Assembly (NCBI RefSeq): GCF_022760805.1
Contig: NZ_JAIVFL010000001.1
Span: forward strand, 1,674,001-1,738,000
DNA length: 64,000 nucleotides
DNA from: Candidatus Mycolicibacterium alkanivorans
GTDB lineage: Bacteria; Actinomycetota; Actinomycetes; Mycobacteriales; Mycobacteriaceae
Direction: 5' to 3'
Position numbers and translations under genes: made by a program. Under the pieces are notes generated by a model. The model did no database searches. It was not told the origin of the DNA and saw only the letters and a program-made list of their open reading frames with translations. How positions within the stretch are numbered: position 1 is the first letter of the stretch; each line of letters begins with the position of its first letter. This document shows positions 38,823 to 48,069 of this stretch, one piece after another.

Positions 38823-39974
38823 ATGCGATTCCTGCACACCGCCGACTGGCAACTCGGCATGACCCGCCACTTTCTGGAGGGTGAGGCGCAGCCGCGCTTT
38901 TCGGCTGCCCGGCGGGATGCGGTCGCCGGCCTGGGAGCGCTGGCCGACCAGACCGGTGCGGAGTTCGTGGTCGTCGCCGGTGACGTCTTCGAGAGCAACC
39001 AGCTGGCCCCCAAGGTCATCAGCCAGTCCTTGGAAGCCATGCGCGCCATTGGCGTTCCGGTGTACCTGCTGCCCGGCAACCACGACCCGCTGGACGCCTC
39101 GTCGATCTACACCAGCGCACTTTTCAAAGGCGAATGCCCCGAGAATGTCATCGTCCTCGACCGTGACGGCATCTGGGACGTGCGGCCGGGTGTGCAACTC
39201 GTCGTCGCCCCGTGGCGCTCGAAGGCGCCGACCACCGATCTGGTCGCCGCGGTGCTGGCCGATCTGCCGGCGGACGGGACCTCCCGGGTCGTGGTCGCCC
39301 ACGGTGGTGTCGACATCCTCGACCCGGATCCTACCAAGCCGTCGCTCATCCGGATGGCCGGCCTGTCCGAGGCGCTCGACCGTGGTGTCGTGCACTATGT
39401 GGCATTGGGGGACAAGCACTCCCGCACCTGTGTCGGGGACAGCGGGCGGGTGTGGTACGCCGGGTCACCGGAAGTGACCAACTACGACCACGTCGAGTCC
39501 GACCCCGGCCACGTGCTGGTAGTCGATGTCGATGAGAGCGATCCGGCGCACCCGGTGACGGTTGAGACCCGTCACATCGGCCGCTGGCGTTTTCTCACCT
39601 TGCATCGGCCGGTCAACGACAGTCGCGACATCGCCGATCTGGACCTGAACCTGGATTTGTTGACCGACAAGGACCGAACGGTCGTCCAGTTGGGTCTCAC
39701 CGGCACTCTCACGGTCACCGACCGGGCCGCACTGGACTCCTGCCTGGACAAGTACGCCCGGTTGTTCGCCTATCTGGGGACCTGGGACCGGCACACCGAC
39801 ATCGCGGTGATGCCGGCCGACGGTGAATTCGACGATCTGGGTATCGGCGGGTTCGCCGCGGCGGCTCTCGACGAACTCGTCGACACTGCACGCGGCGGCA
39901 CAGGGGAGGCGGCGCGGGACGCCCAGGGAGCGCTCGGGCTGCTGCTGCGGCTGGCCGGGGGGAGTGCGGCATGA
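38823..39974 (+). CDS. SbcD-like metallophosphoesterase, DNA exonuclease subunit (Rv1277-like)
   Basis: The 383-residue nuclease has calcineurin-like motifs in order: MRFLHTADWQLG (D-x-H variant), VVAGDVFESN (GD), LLPGNHDPLD (GNHD near residue 80) and VAHGGVD then VALGDKHS. It should form a complex with the downstream SbcC-like ATPase and cut DNA ends or hairpins. The stop overlaps the partner start (ATGA). It matches Rv1277, which is longer by recall (417), so an upstream start cannot be wholly excluded; the ATG just before the first strand is the natural one. Confidence 0.88.
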   Translation: MRFLHTADWQLGMTRHFLEGEAQPRFSAARRDAVAGLGALADQTGAEFVVVAGDVFESNQLAPKVISQSLEAMRAIGVPVYLLPGNHDPLDASSIYTSALFKGECPENVIVLDRDGIWDVRPGVQLVVAPWRSKAPTTDLVAAVLADLPADGTSRVVVAHGGVDILDPDPTKPSLIRMAGLSEALDRGVVHYVALGDKHSRTCVGDSGRVWYAGSPEVTNYDHVESDPGHVLVVDVDESDPAHPVTVETRHIGRWRFLTLHRPVNDSRDIADLDLNLDLLTDKDRTVVQLGLTGTLTVTDRAALDSCLDKYARLFAYLGTWDRHTDIAVMPADGEFDDLGIGGFAAAALDELVDTARGGTGEAARDAQGALGLLLRLAGGSAA

Positions 39975-42601
39975 AACTGCACCGGCTGGTCCTGACCAAC
40001 TACCGCGGAATCACCCACCGCGAGATCGAATTCCCCGACCACGGCGTGGTCGTGGTCTGTGGCGCGAACGAGATCGGCAAGACGTCGATGATCGAGGCGC
40101 TGGATCTGCTGCTGGAATCCAAGGACCGGTCGACGAAGAAGGATGTCAAGCAGGTCAAGCCCACCCACGCTGATGTCGGCTCGGAGGTAACGGCCGAAAT
40201 CAGCACGGGCCCATATCGTTTCGTGTACAGCAAGTGCTTCCACAAGAAGTTCAAGACCGAGCTCACCATTCTCGAGCCACGTCGCGAGCAACTTACCGGC
40301 GACGAGGCGCACGACCGGGTGCGGGCCATGCTCGACGAGACCATGGACACCGAACTGTGGCAGGCCCAGCGGGTGCTGCAGGCGGGTTCGACCGCCGCGG
40401 TCAGCCTGTCCGGCTGCGACGCGTTGTCACGCGCTCTGGACAAGGTTGCCGGCGACGCGGCTGATACTCCGGATGGGTCGGGCACCGACTCGCTGCTGAT
40501 CGATCGGATCGACGGCGAATATGGCCGCTACTTCACCGCGACAGGCAGGCCGACCGGTGGATGGTCCACTGCCATCAACCAATTGAAGGCAGCTACCGAT
40601 GAGGTGGCCCGCTGCACAGCGGCGGTGGCCGAGGTCGACGAGCGGGTGGCGCGGCATGCCGAGCTGGCCGAGCGGCTCACCGGCCTGTCCGATCAACGCC
40701 ACGCGGTGACCCAGCGTTGCCAGGCCGCGGAGTGCTCCGCTGCCGCGCTGGCCGAACTACGCAAACAACTCGACAACGCCATACTGGTCGCCACGGCGGC
40801 TACCGGCACCAGTTCCGCGTCGGCTGCCGCCCAGGCTGAACGTTCGCGGTTGTGTGCCGACGTCGAGGCCCGCCGTGCGCGGATCGCCGAGCTGGACACC
40901 GAGGTCGCCGCTGCCCTCGACGCTGAGACGACCGCGCGCGAAGTCGCCGAGATCGCCTCTGCCACAGCGGCGGGGTCCACCGCCGGTCTCGTCGAGGCCG
41001 AGGACGCGCTGGCGACGGCGCAACGGGTGGTAGCCGGATTAGCCGGCCGGGAGCAGGCCGATCGGCTGGCCGCCCAGCTTGCCCGGATCGATGCTGCGCA
41101 AGAACAACTCGGCGAGATTGAGGCCCAGGTCGCCGGCATCGCCCTGACATCAGAGGTGATGGCCGACATCGAGTCGGCTGCCGCTCTGGTGGAGCGGTTC
41201 GAGACCCAGCTTGCATCGACGGCCACCACAGTCGAATTCACCGCGACCGCAGACCTCGAGTTGACGGTCGGCGGTGAGGTCGTGCGGCTCGCAGCAGGGG
41301 AGCGGTGGACGCCGCCGGTCTCCGCCGCGACCACCGTCGAGCTGCCCGGCCTCGTCAGCATCCACGTCGACCCCGGTGCCGCCACCGCTGGAATCCAGGA
41401 CAAACTCATTGCCGCGCAAGGCGTTGTCACTGAGGCCCTGCGGCAGGGCGGCGCCACCGATCTGGATAACGCCCGTGACCTCGATCGGCGTCGCCGGGAG
41501 CTCATCAGCAGTCGCGACCAGGCCTCAGCCACCGCGACGGCCCTGCTGGGCGGGGACGATGTCGAGCAACTGCGGGTCCGGCTGGCCACCCTGCGGGAGG
41601 CGATCGACCCGGAGTTGGCGGCCGCCGGCGTCGACCACGACACCGCGCATGCCGGGCTCGCCGCGGCCCAGCAAGCTGTTGCGACGGTGAAGGCACAGGC
41701 GGGCACCGATGCGCGGGTCGCCGTCGAAGCCGACGCCCAACTGGCCAAGAAGTCCACGCACACAACAGTTCTCACGGAGAAGGCGGCAGACGCCAGGGCG
41801 GAGCTCGTCACGCTGCAAGACCGCCTGGCGGCCTTGCGGGCAGAGGCCGGCGACGACGAGGTGGCCGCGCGGGCCGCCGCCGATGCCGAGGCCGCGCGGC
41901 TGGCCGACGCCGCCGTCGCGGAGCTGACCACGCGCTACGCGGCAGCCGACCCGGCCGCCGTCGAGGCCGAGCAGACCGCGGCCATGGCCGCGGCTGCGGC
42001 GCTGCACCGCGAGATCAGCGAGGTGGAGCGTGCCCTCAACGATCTCACCGTGGAACTCGGCGTCATCGGCAGCGAAGGCCGGCAGAGCAGCCTCGATGCT
42101 GCCCAGACGGCGCTGCGGCACGCCGAGGCCGAGTATGAGCGGGTGTCGCGGCGGGCCCGCGCCGCCGAGTTGCTGCGGTCGGTGATGGCCCGGCATCGCG
42201 ACAACACCCGGCAGCGCTACGTCGAGCCGTTCCGCGCGGAGATCGAGCGACTCGGCCGGCGGGTCTTCGGGCCGACCTTCGAAGTAGAGGTGGACAGCGA
42301 TCTGAGGATCTGCAACCGCACGCTCGACGGGTGCACCGTGCCCTACGAGTCGCTGTCGGGCGGGGCCAAGGAGCAGCTGGGCATCCTGGCCCGGCTGGCC
42401 GGGGCTGCGCTGGTGTCCAAGGAGGACACCGTCCCGGTCGTCATCGACGACGCACTCGGCTTCACCGACCCCGAGCGGCTGACGAAGATGGGCGCCGTGT
42501 TCGACAACGTCGGCAGCCACGGACAGGTCATCGTGCTGACATGCATGCCGACCAGGTATGTCGGTGTCGAGAACGCCCACGTCATCGAGCTGACCGCTTG
42601 A
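39971..42601 (+). CDS. SbcC-like SMC-type AAA ATPase (Rv1278-like)
   Basis: The 876-residue protein has Walker A VCGANEIGKTSM near residue 34. A long Ala/Glu-rich coiled-coil region (about 200-760) lies between it and a C-terminal signature YESLSGGAKEQLGILARLAG with Walker B PVVIDDALGF near 830. This is the RecF/SbcC/Rad50 layout. It binds DNA ends and drives the SbcD-like nuclease encoded immediately upstream. Length agrees with Rv1278 (875). The coiled coil lacks an obvious CxxC zinc hook, unlike true Rad50/SbcC. Confidence 0.9.
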   Translation: MKLHRLVLTNYRGITHREIEFPDHGVVVVCGANEIGKTSMIEALDLLLESKDRSTKKDVKQVKPTHADVGSEVTAEISTGPYRFVYSKCFHKKFKTELTILEPRREQLTGDEAHDRVRAMLDETMDTELWQAQRVLQAGSTAAVSLSGCDALSRALDKVAGDAADTPDGSGTDSLLIDRIDGEYGRYFTATGRPTGGWSTAINQLKAATDEVARCTAAVAEVDERVARHAELAERLTGLSDQRHAVTQRCQAAECSAAALAELRKQLDNAILVATAATGTSSASAAAQAERSRLCADVEARRARIAELDTEVAAALDAETTAREVAEIASATAAGSTAGLVEAEDALATAQRVVAGLAGREQADRLAAQLARIDAAQEQLGEIEAQVAGIALTSEVMADIESAAALVERFETQLASTATTVEFTATADLELTVGGEVVRLAAGERWTPPVSAATTVELPGLVSIHVDPGAATAGIQDKLIAAQGVVTEALRQGGATDLDNARDLDRRRRELISSRDQASATATALLGGDDVEQLRVRLATLREAIDPELAAAGVDHDTAHAGLAAAQQAVATVKAQAGTDARVAVEADAQLAKKSTHTTVLTEKAADARAELVTLQDRLAALRAEAGDDEVAARAAADAEAARLADAAVAELTTRYAAADPAAVEAEQTAAMAAAAALHREISEVERALNDLTVELGVIGSEGRQSSLDAAQTALRHAEAEYERVSRRARAAELLRSVMARHRDNTRQRYVEPFRAEIERLGRRVFGPTFEVEVDSDLRICNRTLDGCTVPYESLSGGAKEQLGILARLAGAALVSKEDTVPVVIDDALGFTDPERLTKMGAVFDNVGSHGQVIVLTCMPTRYVGVENAHVIELTA

Positions 42602-42632
42602 GCCGTTCCCCGGTGCCAGGCATGACTAGTCG

Positions 42633-44012
42633 TCAGTCCGCGAGCGCCAGCACCTCGTCGAAGCCCGCCACCAGGCAGTCGTGGAACTCCTCGAAGTCCG
42701 GAATCGCGCCGGTGTCCACGTCGATGCCGAGCGAGCAGGTGTCGACGTAGGTCAGCAGCGTCACGTTGACGGCCGAGCCGATGGTCGGGCCGAACGCGTA
42801 CAGCTTCCGCACCTTCGCGCCACCGAGGTAGACCGGCACCGGCACGCCGGGCACGTCGCTGCACAGGAAGTCGACGTGGCGCAGCACCGACCCGATGTAC
42901 CAGCGCGGCATCATGTTCAGCGCACCGGCGATCAGCTGGATGTAGGGCAACGACTTCTCGGTGCGCACTTTGGCTGTGCGCTCGTGGATTTCACTGATCC
43001 GGCGCGCCGGGTCGGCCACGCCGACAGGAATGTCGAAGCGCATCAACCCGATTCGGTTGCCGCCCATGCCATCGTCCTCGGTGCGCAGATTGATCGGCAT
43101 GGTCAGGTGCAGGTCTCCGACCGGGACGCCGTGCTTGTCGTGGTAGCGGCGCAGGCCGCCGGCCACGCCGGCGACGAACGCGTCGTTGAGCGAACCGCCG
43201 CTGCGGTGGGCGGCCTCGCGCAGCTTCGGCAGTGACACCTCGTGCACCCCGAGTGTGCGCACCAGCGTGCGATCTTTCATCAACGTCGAGCCGGTCTCGG
43301 TGACTGGGCGCACCGTCCGATACACCGAGGCGGCCAGTTCGCCGGCGGCCGCCGCGGTCCGAAGCGGACGACGGATCGTGTTGAACAACAGCTTCGGGGC
43401 GGTCTTCACCGTCTCCACCACAGCTTTGCCGATCAGGCCGGCGTCATAGCGGACCGCTTCGCGGAAGCCGTCGAGCGGCTGCGGCGTGGTGACCAGCGGC
43501 TCGTCGGGCAACTCGTCGATGGTGCGCGGATCCTCGGTGAGGTCGAACAACGTCATGGCGATATGCACGCCGCCCACGCCGTCGGTCAGGGCGTGGTGGA
43601 ACTTACACATCACCGCGGCGCCGCCGTCGTCGAGCCCCTCGATCAGCGTCGCTTTCCACATCGGCCGCGCGCGGTCGAAGTCGTCCATCGCCGCCAGCCG
43701 GGCCATCTCCAGCACACCGTCGACGGTGCCCGGCTCGGGTGCGGACACCCGGCGCATATGGAAGTCCAGGTCGAAATCCGGTGCGTACTCCCAGCGCGGC
43801 GGGGCCGGAGGAAGTGTCTCCACCACCCGCTGGCGGAACATCGGCAGCCTGCGGCTGACGATGTCGAACCGCTCCCGGATCAGGTCCCAGTCCGGTGAGC
43901 GGTCGAGAAGAATCACGGTCACCACGGTGGAGCGAAGCCGAGGGTCGGACTCCATCGACCAAGTGAATGCGTCGGTATTGCGCATGAATTCAGTCATCGT
44001 GTTCTCCGCCAC
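42633..44012 (-). CDS. WS/DGAT family wax ester synthase / diacylglycerol acyltransferase
   Basis: The 459-residue acyltransferase has the catalytic HHxxxDG motif as KFHHALTDGVGG near residue 140. The family pattern PMWKATLIEGL lies upstream and SLNDAFVAGVAGGLRRY near 275. It esterifies diacylglycerol or a fatty alcohol with acyl-CoA, making storage lipid at the inner membrane face. GTG 44012 is used; ATG 43997 is also possible. A DosR-like site lies about 50 nt upstream, as at M. tuberculosis tgs1, suggesting hypoxic induction (inference). Confidence 0.92.
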   Translation of the reverse strand: MAENTMTEFMRNTDAFTWSMESDPRLRSTVVTVILLDRSPDWDLIRERFDIVSRRLPMFRQRVVETLPPAPPRWEYAPDFDLDFHMRRVSAPEPGTVDGVLEMARLAAMDDFDRARPMWKATLIEGLDDGGAAVMCKFHHALTDGVGGVHIAMTLFDLTEDPRTIDELPDEPLVTTPQPLDGFREAVRYDAGLIGKAVVETVKTAPKLLFNTIRRPLRTAAAAGELAASVYRTVRPVTETGSTLMKDRTLVRTLGVHEVSLPKLREAAHRSGGSLNDAFVAGVAGGLRRYHDKHGVPVGDLHLTMPINLRTEDDGMGGNRIGLMRFDIPVGVADPARRISEIHERTAKVRTEKSLPYIQLIAGALNMMPRWYIGSVLRHVDFLCSDVPGVPVPVYLGGAKVRKLYAFGPTIGSAVNVTLLTYVDTCSLGIDVDTGAIPDFEEFHDCLVAGFDEVLALAD

Positions 44013-44060
44013 AAACGTACGTCGGTGGTGACAGACGACAGAAGGTCACGCGGGCAACTC

Positions 44061-44073
44061 GGGACTTTGTCCT
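44061..44073 (-). promoter_or_regulatory. DosR-box-like site upstream of WS/DGAT gene
   Basis: GGGACTTTGTCC(T) within CTCGGGACTTTGTCCTCTAA fits the left half and centre of the DosR consensus GGGACTWWAGTCCC but is weaker on the right half. It lies about 50 nt before the start at 44012. Confidence 0.4.
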
Positions 44074-44085
44074 CTAACAGTGGGG

Positions 44086-44494
44086 TCGGATGCCGCGGCC
44101 ACCTCATCGTTGCGATTCTGGCGCGGTTGACGTCGGCTGGCGGCGTCAACCGCGCCGAAATCGCGGGTCAGCAATTCAGGGGCGCTGCGCTGGCCCCTCC
44201 GTGGGGACGGAAAATGGTGGCGACCTCACCTGTGCCGATGGTCGACGCCGACTCTGGCGTGATACCGCGTGAAGGGTGCAGGCTTTCCAGGTGTGTGTTG
44301 CGGCCAACCCCGATCAGCCTGTGGTGCCGGTGAGCCTGCGTGTCAGCATGGTGGTGGAGGGCATGATCGTCATCCGCGGGGACCGTGGAGTGTTGCCTTC
44401 GAGCACGAGTGAGAGATTTCTGTTTTACCCCCGCCCTCCCCGTAACCCACACGCCTGCAATGAAACTGCAATGGGAATGCTGAGGTGATCGGCG
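44086..44494. other. Stretch without a supported gene, left flank of IS110-type element
   Basis: About 400 nt lacking a convincing coding frame. It probably includes the left non-coding end of the IS110-type element, where bridge RNAs of this family are encoded. I could not fix the element boundary, because IS110 elements lack terminal inverted repeats. Confidence 0.4.
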
Positions 44495-45729
44495 ATGGAA
44501 GTGATACATCCGCGGTGCGCGGGAATAGATATCTCAAAGAGGGACGCCAAAGTCTGCGTCCGGGTCCAAGGCTCTGGGAGCACACCGACATCGGCCACGG
44601 TGACGACGTGGGGTGCGATGTCGGGTCAGATCCTGGCGTTGCGTGAGCACCTGCTCGACCAAAGGGTCAGCTGTGTGGTGATGGAAGCGACGGGCGATTA
44701 TTGGAAGCCGTACTTCTACCTCCTCGAAGACACCCTGACGGTGATGCTGGTCAACGCCCCCCCACGACGCCCGCAACATGCCGGGCCGCAAGACCGATGT
44801 CTCCGATGCTGCCTGGCTGGCCGATTTGGGTGCGCACGGGTTGCTACGCGGATCGCTGGTGCCGCCCCAACCAATCCGGGAACTGCGCGATCTCACCCGC
44901 GCCCGCACCGCGCTGACCCGCGACCGCGCACGGCAGGTGCAGCGCATCGAGAAGGTCCTCGAGGACGCCGATCAAACTGTCCTCGGTGGCCACCGACATC
45001 ATGGGAGTCTCGGGCAGGGCGATGCTGGAGGCCCTCATCGCGGGCCAGTCGGGGCCGGCGGCGATGGCAGATCTGGCCCAACGCCGGATGCGCTCGAAGA
45101 TCGCGGCCCTGACCGAGGCGCTGACCGGCCGGTTCACCCCCCACCACGGATACTTGATCAGGATGCACCTGAATCTGATCGACCAGTACGGGCAGGCGTT
45201 AGCCGACCTCGATGACAGGATCGGCGTGGCGGTGACACCTTTAGCGGCGGCCCGGGAACTGCTGACGAGTATCCCGGGCGTCTCAAGGATCGTCGCTGAG
45301 GTGCTGCTCGCCGAGACCGGCGCCGACGTGAGCGTATTTGCCACCGCCGGGCATCTGGCGTCGTGGGCGGGCACCGCACCCGGATCCAACGAGTCCGCGG
45401 GCAAGGTGAAGTCGACCAAAACCCGGCACGGAAACCGGTATCTGAAAGGGGCCCTCGGGACTGCGGCGCTAGCCGCGTCCCGCTCGAAGGGAACCTATCT
45501 GTCAGCCAAATACCGGCGTATCGCCACCCGTCGGGGTCCGATGAAAGCACTTGTTGCACTCGAACATTCCATCCTCGTGGCGGTGTGGAACATGCTCACC
45601 AACGGCGAGTTCTACCGTGATCCCGGCGCCGAATACTTCACCCGCCGTATCCCCGCCAAAACCAAGGCACACGCGATCAGCCAGCTCGAATCCCTCGGCT
45701 ACCGAGTCAGCCTCCAACACACCGCATAA
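44495..45729 (+). pseudogene. IS110-family transposase, broken by two frameshifts
   Basis: From ATG 44495 the protein reads MEVIHPRCAGIDISKRDAKV with DEDD residues in AGIDISKRD and MEATGDYW. A C7 run at 44757-44763 (one C too many) shifts the frame before ARNMPGRKTDVSDAAWLADL. A second shift near 44970 (GCCGATCAAACTG, apparently two bases short) leads into VATDIMGVSGRAMLEALIAG and the C-terminal domain with SIPGVSRIVAEVLLAETG, GTAPGSNESAGK and the end at 45729. All three segments together give a near-complete transposase of about 410 residues. It is probably inactive unless the shifts are sequence errors. Confidence 0.88.
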
Positions 45730-45857
45730 CAACAACGCGCCAACCTCGATCACCCCACCCGCCACAGCTGGCGAGTCACCCACGCACGCCTCACCAGCTG
45801 TGGTCACGTGAATTTTCGTGTGAGAGAGAGGCCGCTTCGACGCTGGTTATCGGCGGG

Positions 45858-47249
45858 GGCTCTTGTGACGTTGTAGTGGGTTCGTTGACCTGGGAATTTG
45901 GGCGCAACGCCGTGTCCTGCTTACGTTTTGGACTGCTAAAGGTTCAATCCGTGAGAAGGGTGTACGGCGTTGCGCATGTCCAGGGTATTCGCGACCGGTC
46001 TGGGTGACCAGAACATGGTGATCGAGGACGTGATGATCGAGACCGAGACCGCGGGCCGCAAGCAGCCGAAGACCAGCGAGGTGCTGGTGGTCTCGGTGCG
46101 GCCCAAGGCGTCGCAGGCAGGCCGTTGCTCACGGTGTCGGAAGCGGTGCCCGGGCTATGACGCCGGCGGCCGGGACGGGGACGGGGTCAGGCGGTGGCGG
46201 ACCCTGGATGTGGGAACCACGAAGGCGTATCTGCAGGCCGCGGCACCGCGGGTGGCATGCGGCGAGCACGGGGTGGTGGTGGCGCATGTGCCGTGGGCGC
46301 GCCCGGGTGCCAAACACACCTGGGCATTCGAGGACACCTGCGCGTGGCTGGCCGCCCACACCGCATTGAGTGTGCTCACGGTGCTGCTGCGGATCGCCTG
46401 GCGCACCGTGGCGGCGATCGTGACCAGGGTGGTGGCCGATGGCCGCGACACCAACGATCTGCTCGCGGGACTGTCGCGGATCGGCATCGACGAGATCGCC
46501 TACCGCAAGGGGCACCGCTACTTGACGTGCGTGGTTGACCACACGACAGGCCGGCTGGTGTGGGCCGGCGAGGGCCGCAACCAGGACACGCTGGGCCGGT
46601 TCTTCGACGAGCTGGGCGCCGAGCGGGCCGCAGCATTGACGCATGTGAGCTGCGACGGCGCGGAATGGATCCACGCCCTGGTGCGTGCACGCGCGCCGCA
46701 GGCGCTGATTTGCCTGGACGCCTTCCATGTCGTGGCCTGGGCCATGAAGGCACTGGACAAGGTGCGGGTACGCACCATGACCAGCGCCGGGATCACCGAT
46801 CGGCACGCGATGTGGGCGACCCGCAAGAACCCGGCCGAGTTGACCGGCGAGCAGCGCACCAGCCTCGCGGAGATCGCCGACACCAACGCCACCCTGTACC
46901 GGGGGTATCTGCTCAAAGAGCAGCTACGCGAGGTCTTTCGGGTCAAAGGCACCCACGGGCGGCAGCTACTGGCCGGGTGGTTGTCGTGGGCCTCGCACTC
47001 GCGCATCCCCGAATTCGTTGCGCTGGCCCGCAGCATCCGCCGCTACCGCGACCTGATCTGGAACACCCTCGATCACGGACTGTCCAACGCCCGCTCCGAG
47101 GCCACCAACACCCACCTGCGGGCATTGACCAAACGCGCCTACGGATTCCACAGCCCCGACGCCCTGATCGGCATGGCCATGCTCACCCGAGGCGGCCTCT
47201 GCCCAGCACTACCAGGACGAAAATGACCCACTACAACGTCAGTAGATCC
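45858..47249 (+). mobile_element. Intact ISL3-family insertion sequence with 8-bp target duplication
   Basis: Terminal inverted repeats of about 24 bp (45858-45881 and 47226-47249) share TGACGTTGTAGTGGGT and differ at three outer positions. The element is flanked by perfect direct repeats TCGGCGGG at 45850-45857 and 47250-47257, the 8-bp duplication typical of ISL3. It contains one intact transposase gene, so the insertion is probably recent. It splits a histidine kinase remnant. Confidence 0.93.
45976..47226 (+). CDS. ISL3 family transposase
   Basis: About 416 residues from ATG 45976 (MSRVFATGLGDQNMVIEDVM); a TTG at 45970 would add two. The N-terminal zinc-type motif (RCSRCRKRCPGY) is followed by a helix-turn-helix region and the DDE domain. 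That domain reads SRIGIDEIAYRKGHRY near 175, VSCDGAEWIHAL near 225 and the C-terminal NTLDHGLSNARSEATNTHLR, which holds the Glu. Its stop codon lies at the inner edge of the right inverted repeat. It is intact, so this IS should be mobile. Confidence 0.93.
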   Translation: MSRVFATGLGDQNMVIEDVMIETETAGRKQPKTSEVLVVSVRPKASQAGRCSRCRKRCPGYDAGGRDGDGVRRWRTLDVGTTKAYLQAAAPRVACGEHGVVVAHVPWARPGAKHTWAFEDTCAWLAAHTALSVLTVLLRIAWRTVAAIVTRVVADGRDTNDLLAGLSRIGIDEIAYRKGHRYLTCVVDHTTGRLVWAGEGRNQDTLGRFFDELGAERAAALTHVSCDGAEWIHALVRARAPQALICLDAFHVVAWAMKALDKVRVRTMTSAGITDRHAMWATRKNPAELTGEQRTSLAEIADTNATLYRGYLLKEQLREVFRVKGTHGRQLLAGWLSWASHSRIPEFVALARSIRRYRDLIWNTLDHGLSNARSEATNTHLRALTKRAYGFHSPDALIGMAMLTRGGLCPALPGRK

Positions 47250-47455
47250 TCGGCGGGGATACCTCTGCCGTTGTCGATGACGTCGACAACAAAATGATCG
47301 GCGACGCTGATCTCGATGGTGAGACTGGTCGCGCCCGAGTGCCACACGGCATTGCTGATCGCCTCCTGCACAACGGCTCGGCGTGCTCGGGCGAAAGCGT
47401 CCACATCTACGGGAACGCAATACTCTGCCGAATAGCGAGGGCCGAGTCGATGGCA
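47250..47455 (-). pseudogene. Histidine kinase ATPase-domain remnant split by ISL3
   Basis: On the minus strand this reads FARARRAVVQEAISNAVWHS, then GATSLTIEISVADHF and VVDVIDNGRGIPA: the N box and G1 box of a HATPase_c domain of the LuxR-partner kinase type (as in DevS/NarX). The frame resumes beyond the ISL3 element at 45857-45829 as DNQRRSGL and then diverges at the edge of the IS110-type element. No sensor domain or phosphoacceptor His is seen upstream, so only a fragment survives. Confidence 0.72.
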
Positions 47456-47519
47456 TGGCCGAGGCTGGGTCGGCGTGCGCCTTGCTCGGATCTAGCGGCT
47501 CCCGTTCCAGATCGTCGGA

Positions 47520-47873
47520 TCAGCAGGTGACGTGAAGGACCGCGCGGACCTCCCGTGGTTTCAGGCCCGAGATCAGTCGGCAGGCCTGTTCTGTCGGGAC
47601 AACGACAAGGTCAATGTTTCGGCGCGCACCCTCCTCCACCACCTCCGGCATGATCGGCAACGCGCCGTGGGCCCCGGTGCCGACGATCAAGCGTGTTCCG
47701 CCCCAGGGGATCTCCTCGGCGGCTGAGAGCGGAGTGTGGCCGAACTTGTCGCGGTAGGGCTTCGAGGGTTTCTTACTCCGCTTGCGCACCGCACCTCGGT
47801 CAATGACGAGGTCGTGCTCATACTTCCGTCCCTCGACCTCGATCGCCCCGAATCCAAGAAATCGCACCTCCAT
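47520..47873 (-). CDS. Mth938-like domain protein
   Basis: The 117-residue protein reads MEVRFLGFGAIEVEGRKYEH. It shows the fold pattern of the Mth938/DUF498 (NDUFAF3-like) family: EGRKYEHDLVIDRGAVRKR near 14, LIVGTGAHGALPIMPEV near 62 and a final LKPREVRAVLHVTC. Biochemical role unknown. It is an intact single gene between the kinase remnant and the PRPP synthase. Confidence 0.8.
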   Translation of the reverse strand: MEVRFLGFGAIEVEGRKYEHDLVIDRGAVRKRSKKPSKPYRDKFGHTPLSAAEEIPWGGTRLIVGTGAHGALPIMPEVVEEGARRNIDLVVVPTEQACRLISGLKPREVRAVLHVTC

Positions 47874-48069
47874 GACCAGCCACTGTAGCCCTCACCAGCG
47901 CGCGCCAAGGGCAAGCCGCAACTCCTACCCAACAATCTGGCCGCTGAGGACCGCCCGTGCCCGAACGCCCCCGCCGCAACGTTCACCTCCGGGCACAGGT
48001 CGGCGTGGGCCAGCTACACGATCGCGCGGGGGCCTACTGACGTGCGGGCGGAGCGCCGAGGTGGCCCGT

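Noticed and set aside
44276..44488. 70-codon plus-strand frame before the IS110-type transposase
   Set aside because: No family recognised and it lies where the element's non-coding end is expected; evidence too thin for a gene.
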